Shown here: piece after piece, positions 61,812 through 64,000 of the stretch | How the letters are laid out: each line of letters opens with the position of its first letter | How positions within the stretch are numbered: position 1 is the stretch's first letter | From: Nocardia flavorosea | Lineage (GTDB): Bacteria; Actinomycetota; Actinomycetes; Mycobacteriales; Mycobacteriaceae | Direction of reading: 5' to 3' | Assembly (NCBI RefSeq): GCF_015477805.1 | Contig: NZ_JADLQL010000003.1 | Span: 620,001-684,000, forward strand | DNA length: 64,000 bases | The notes under the pieces: generated by a model | Databases searched by the model: none | The model's input: the letters and a program-made list of their open reading frames with translations, nothing else | What the model was told of the DNA's origin: nothing | Translations under genes and position numbers: made by a program

Positions 61812-64000
61812 CTCCGTTCGCGCCGCTGCGGGAGCAGCTGAGAACCGCGGCGGAAGAGTTCGCCGGTGGGCCGGCAGCGATCGCGGAGATCCTCACCGGC
61901 ATGGTCGACGATGTCGACCGGGCCTTGCGGGAGAAGCTGGAGATCTTTCCGGTCTGCCACCATTCGCCCGCCTCCGGACTGGCGATGGTGCGCCGCCTGC
62001 GGGAGAAGCAGCCGAAGGTGATCTACCTCGAACTCTGCGAGGATATGCGCCCGATGCTCGACGAGCTGCGTAACTGCACCCTCCCCGTGGCGGTGCAGGC
62101 GTGGGCCGGCGAGCTCGACGGTTTTCCGGTCACCTGGGCACCGCTGTCGGTGGTCGCGCCGATCACCGAGGCTTCGGCCGAGTACCAGGCCATCTCGTAT
62201 GCGCTGACCACACCGGGGGTGGAGCTGGTCTGCGTGGACCGCTCCACCGATCACGTCTTTCAATGGTCGCCCCGAGACGATGAGCCGGTAGCGGCCGAGC
62301 CGGAATCGCCGGCTGCCGGTCGGGAAGCCGCCGAGCCCGCGGCCACGGCCGCGGAAACGAAGCTGCACGGTGAGGCCGTGGGTATCGAGATCGGCGATCT
62401 CCGACCGCAGTTCGCCGATCTCGAGGCGCATCTGCTGCATCACGGGAAGGTGCGGCACTGGTCGGAGTGGTGGGACCAGTACGTGGAGCAGCCGCTGTCG
62501 ACCGCCGACTACGACACCTACCGGCAGGTCATGGTGCTCATCGGCAGCCTGTTCCGGCGGTTGCGGACCAGCGGAACCGACCGCGACGAGGACCGCGAAC
62601 GCTATATGTGGACGCGGATGCGTGAACACCTGAGCGAGACCGGTGCGGACCCGGGCACCTGCCTGTATGTGTGCGGGGCATTCCACGCCGCGAGCCGGGT
62701 CGAGCAGTTCGGCCTGGAGTCCCGGGCCCCATTCGAGATCGAGCCCCGGACCGGGACCACGTGGCAGTACGGCCTGATCCCGTCGAGTCATTCGGCCATC
62801 GAGGCACAGTTCGGGCTGGCCGCAGGTTCGGTCTCGATCGCGGCCGCGACCTGGTCGAAGGGAGTGAAACGCGGGCGTCTTCGCCCGTTCGCCCTCGCTA
62901 CCGGCCCGGGCGCGGCGAAGAAGGGGGCTGCGAAGAAGGGGGCTGCGAACAAGAGTGTTGCGAAGCTCGCGTCGCCCCCGCCGGGTGGTGAATCGGCCGC
63001 TGTCGTGGATCAGTTGTCCGGTTTCCTGTCCACCCCGCCACGTCTGGATACGGTCGACGAGGCGGAACTGCTGGAGTGGTCGGTCGATATCGTGCGTTCG
63101 GCCCGCCGTAACGGCTATCTCGCCAGCACCGCCGACGCCATCGCGATCTACGAGACCGCAATCCTGCTGGCGGGTATGCGCGGCCGGGCCCGGCCCACGC
63201 CGTACGACTTCCAGGACGCGGCCATCACCTGTATCGAGAAGGACCGGGTGCCGGGCCGCCGCGACGTGCGCCGGCTGTGCGAGATCCTGCTCGGCGGTGA
63301 CCGGATCGGCCGGGTCGGCTACGACGCCCTGCCGCCGCTCGCCCGGAATGTCTACGACCGGCTGACCGCACTCGGTATCGACCCGACCGATACCCGGGTC
63401 CAGCGCACCCTGCTCGATCTGGACGCCGACCCGCAGTTACGCCCGGGTTCGGACCTGCTGTGGATGCTGCGCACACTGTTGCCCGGCGGGGCGGTGCGCC
63501 CGATCATGGGCTCGCGCGGGCTCGGTGAGCGGTCCATCCAGGAAAGCTGGGACGTCGCGATCGGTAAATACCAACGCGACCTGGTGGAGCTGGGCTACGA
63601 GGGCGTCACTCTCGAGCAGGTGCTCGAGCAGCGCCTGCGAACGGTGGTCAACGGCCCGCAAGCCTCGGCGGCAGGTGCGCTGGCCGCGGTCGAGGACGCG
63701 CTGGTGTACCTGAAATCGGTACGCCTGGCCGACGAGCTCGGCGGCCGCGCGGTGGAGTTGCTCACCGCCGAACGGACCGTCGACGGCGCGCCGGAGGTGC
63801 TGCGCCGGATCAGGGCGCTGATCGACTACTACCGCGCGACCGAAAGCGGTCTGCCTGCCTGGTGCGGTCGTTTCGTCACCGCCGGTTACGCCCATTACTG
63901 CACCCTGCTGCCCACCGCGTTCACCGACGACGGCACCGGTGTCCGGCCCGTCGCGGCCATGCTGGGTTTCCTGTTCGGCATGGAGAATCTGGCGTTGTCG
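61808..64000 (+). CDS. DUF5682-like protein, 3' end outside window
   Basis: 731 codons from GTG at 61808, open to the window edge. The N-terminal domain has CHHSPASG with His51-His52 and LELCED downstream, plus CGAFHAAS with His293. This HHSP and G-x-x-H arrangement fits DUF5682 and recalls the TraB/ChaN/erythromycin-esterase group of hydrolase folds (inference). A Lys/Ala-rich linker with 15-bp repeats (about 368-388) separates a C-terminal region. It is the last visible gene of the operon, translationally coupled to the ATPase. Confidence 0.8.
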   Translation, partial: MTPFAPLREQLRTAAEEFAGGPAAIAEILTGMVDDVDRALREKLEIFPVCHHSPASGLAMVRRLREKQPKVIYLELCEDMRPMLDELRNCTLPVAVQAWAGELDGFPVTWAPLSVVAPITEASAEYQAISYALTTPGVELVCVDRSTDHVFQWSPRDDEPVAAEPESPAAGREAAEPAATAAETKLHGEAVGIEIGDLRPQFADLEAHLLHHGKVRHWSEWWDQYVEQPLSTADYDTYRQVMVLIGSLFRRLRTSGTDRDEDRERYMWTRMREHLSETGADPGTCLYVCGAFHAASRVEQFGLESRAPFEIEPRTGTTWQYGLIPSSHSAIEAQFGLAAGSVSIAAATWSKGVKRGRLRPFALATGPGAAKKGAAKKGAANKSVAKLASPPPGGESAAVVDQLSGFLSTPPRLDTVDEAELLEWSVDIVRSARRNGYLASTADAIAIYETAILLAGMRGRARPTPYDFQDAAITCIEKDRVPGRRDVRRLCEILLGGDRIGRVGYDALPPLARNVYDRLTALGIDPTDTRVQRTLLDLDADPQLRPGSDLLWMLRTLLPGGAVRPIMGSRGLGERSIQESWDVAIGKYQRDLVELGYEGVTLEQVLEQRLRTVVNGPQASAAGALAAVEDALVYLKSVRLADELGGRAVELLTAERTVDGAPEVLRRIRALIDYYRATESGLPAWCGRFVTAGYAHYCTLLPTAFTDDGTGVRPVAAMLGFLFGMENLALS

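Noticed and set aside
1..64000. CRISPR arrays, intact insertion sequences or rRNA genes
   Set aside because: No regularly spaced repeats, transposase genes with terminal repeats or rRNA sequences were recognised.

Overview
The window looks like the chromosome of a high-GC, mycolic-acid-type actinobacterium, most likely Nocardia or a close relative. GTG and TTG starts are frequent. The tmRNA tag reads ADSHQREYALAA, one residue from the tag I recall for mycobacteria. Several blocks match Mycobacterium tuberculosis gene order from memory: prfB / mscS-like / small membrane protein / ftsE / ftsX, hisN near fadE24-fadE23, and pgm beside two crcB genes. No database search was possible; assignments rest on motifs, length, spacing and context.

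Layout. 1-10.5 kb: a cut-off GGDEF protein, galK, a PepSY/membrane pair, two paralogous acyl-CoA synthetases, a secreted protein and an alpha/beta hydrolase. 10.7-13.4 kb: fadE23 and fadE24 behind two phased copies of a palindrome. 13.6-17.5 kb: a leftward operon prfB, mscS-like, a 53-residue membrane protein, ftsE, ftsX, ending in a strong terminator. 17.7-25 kb: an XRE regulator facing a flavin reductase, hisN, a DinB-fold protein, recQ, an anchored DUF5666-like protein and a WYL regulator. 25.1-30.6 kb: an oxidative operon (epoxide-hydrolase-like, VanB-type reductase, PF10118 protein), an ArsR-like regulator facing an MFS pump, and a DUF2461 protein. 30.7-40.8 kb: ssrA and smpB, a sirtuin, a GulDH-like flavoenzyme, TetR, two crcB, pgm, an MFS transporter and a DsbA-like protein.

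40.85-47.4 kb starts at tRNA-Ala(GGC) and is an accessory region full of decay. It holds an SDR and a MarR gene fused head to head by deletion, a possible Tat-signal remnant, a recombinase-type HTH gene with an in-frame amber codon, fragments of a creatininase-family gene and of hisS flanking an intact NUDIX gene, and an aldo/keto reductase remnant before an intact SDR. A TetR/dehalogenase-like pair with a fine 38-bp operator appears intact within it.

47.7-57.2 kb holds a WGR/beta-propeller protein, TetR and MarR regulators, a diacylglycerol-kinase-like enzyme, secreted and membrane proteins, an NTF2-like/proline-iminopeptidase-like pair and a methyltransferase. From 57.3 kb to the right edge runs a tightly overlapping operon: SWIM-like zinc finger, a 460-residue unknown protein, a VWA protein, a MoxR-type AAA+ ATPase and a DUF5682-like protein cut by the window end. 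This set resembles the uncharacterised E. coli yehL-yehQ locus and is the best candidate for a little-described system. Its first two frames may be one split gene, and the WGR protein 8 kb away could be a partner because E. coli YehI beside yehL also carries WGR.
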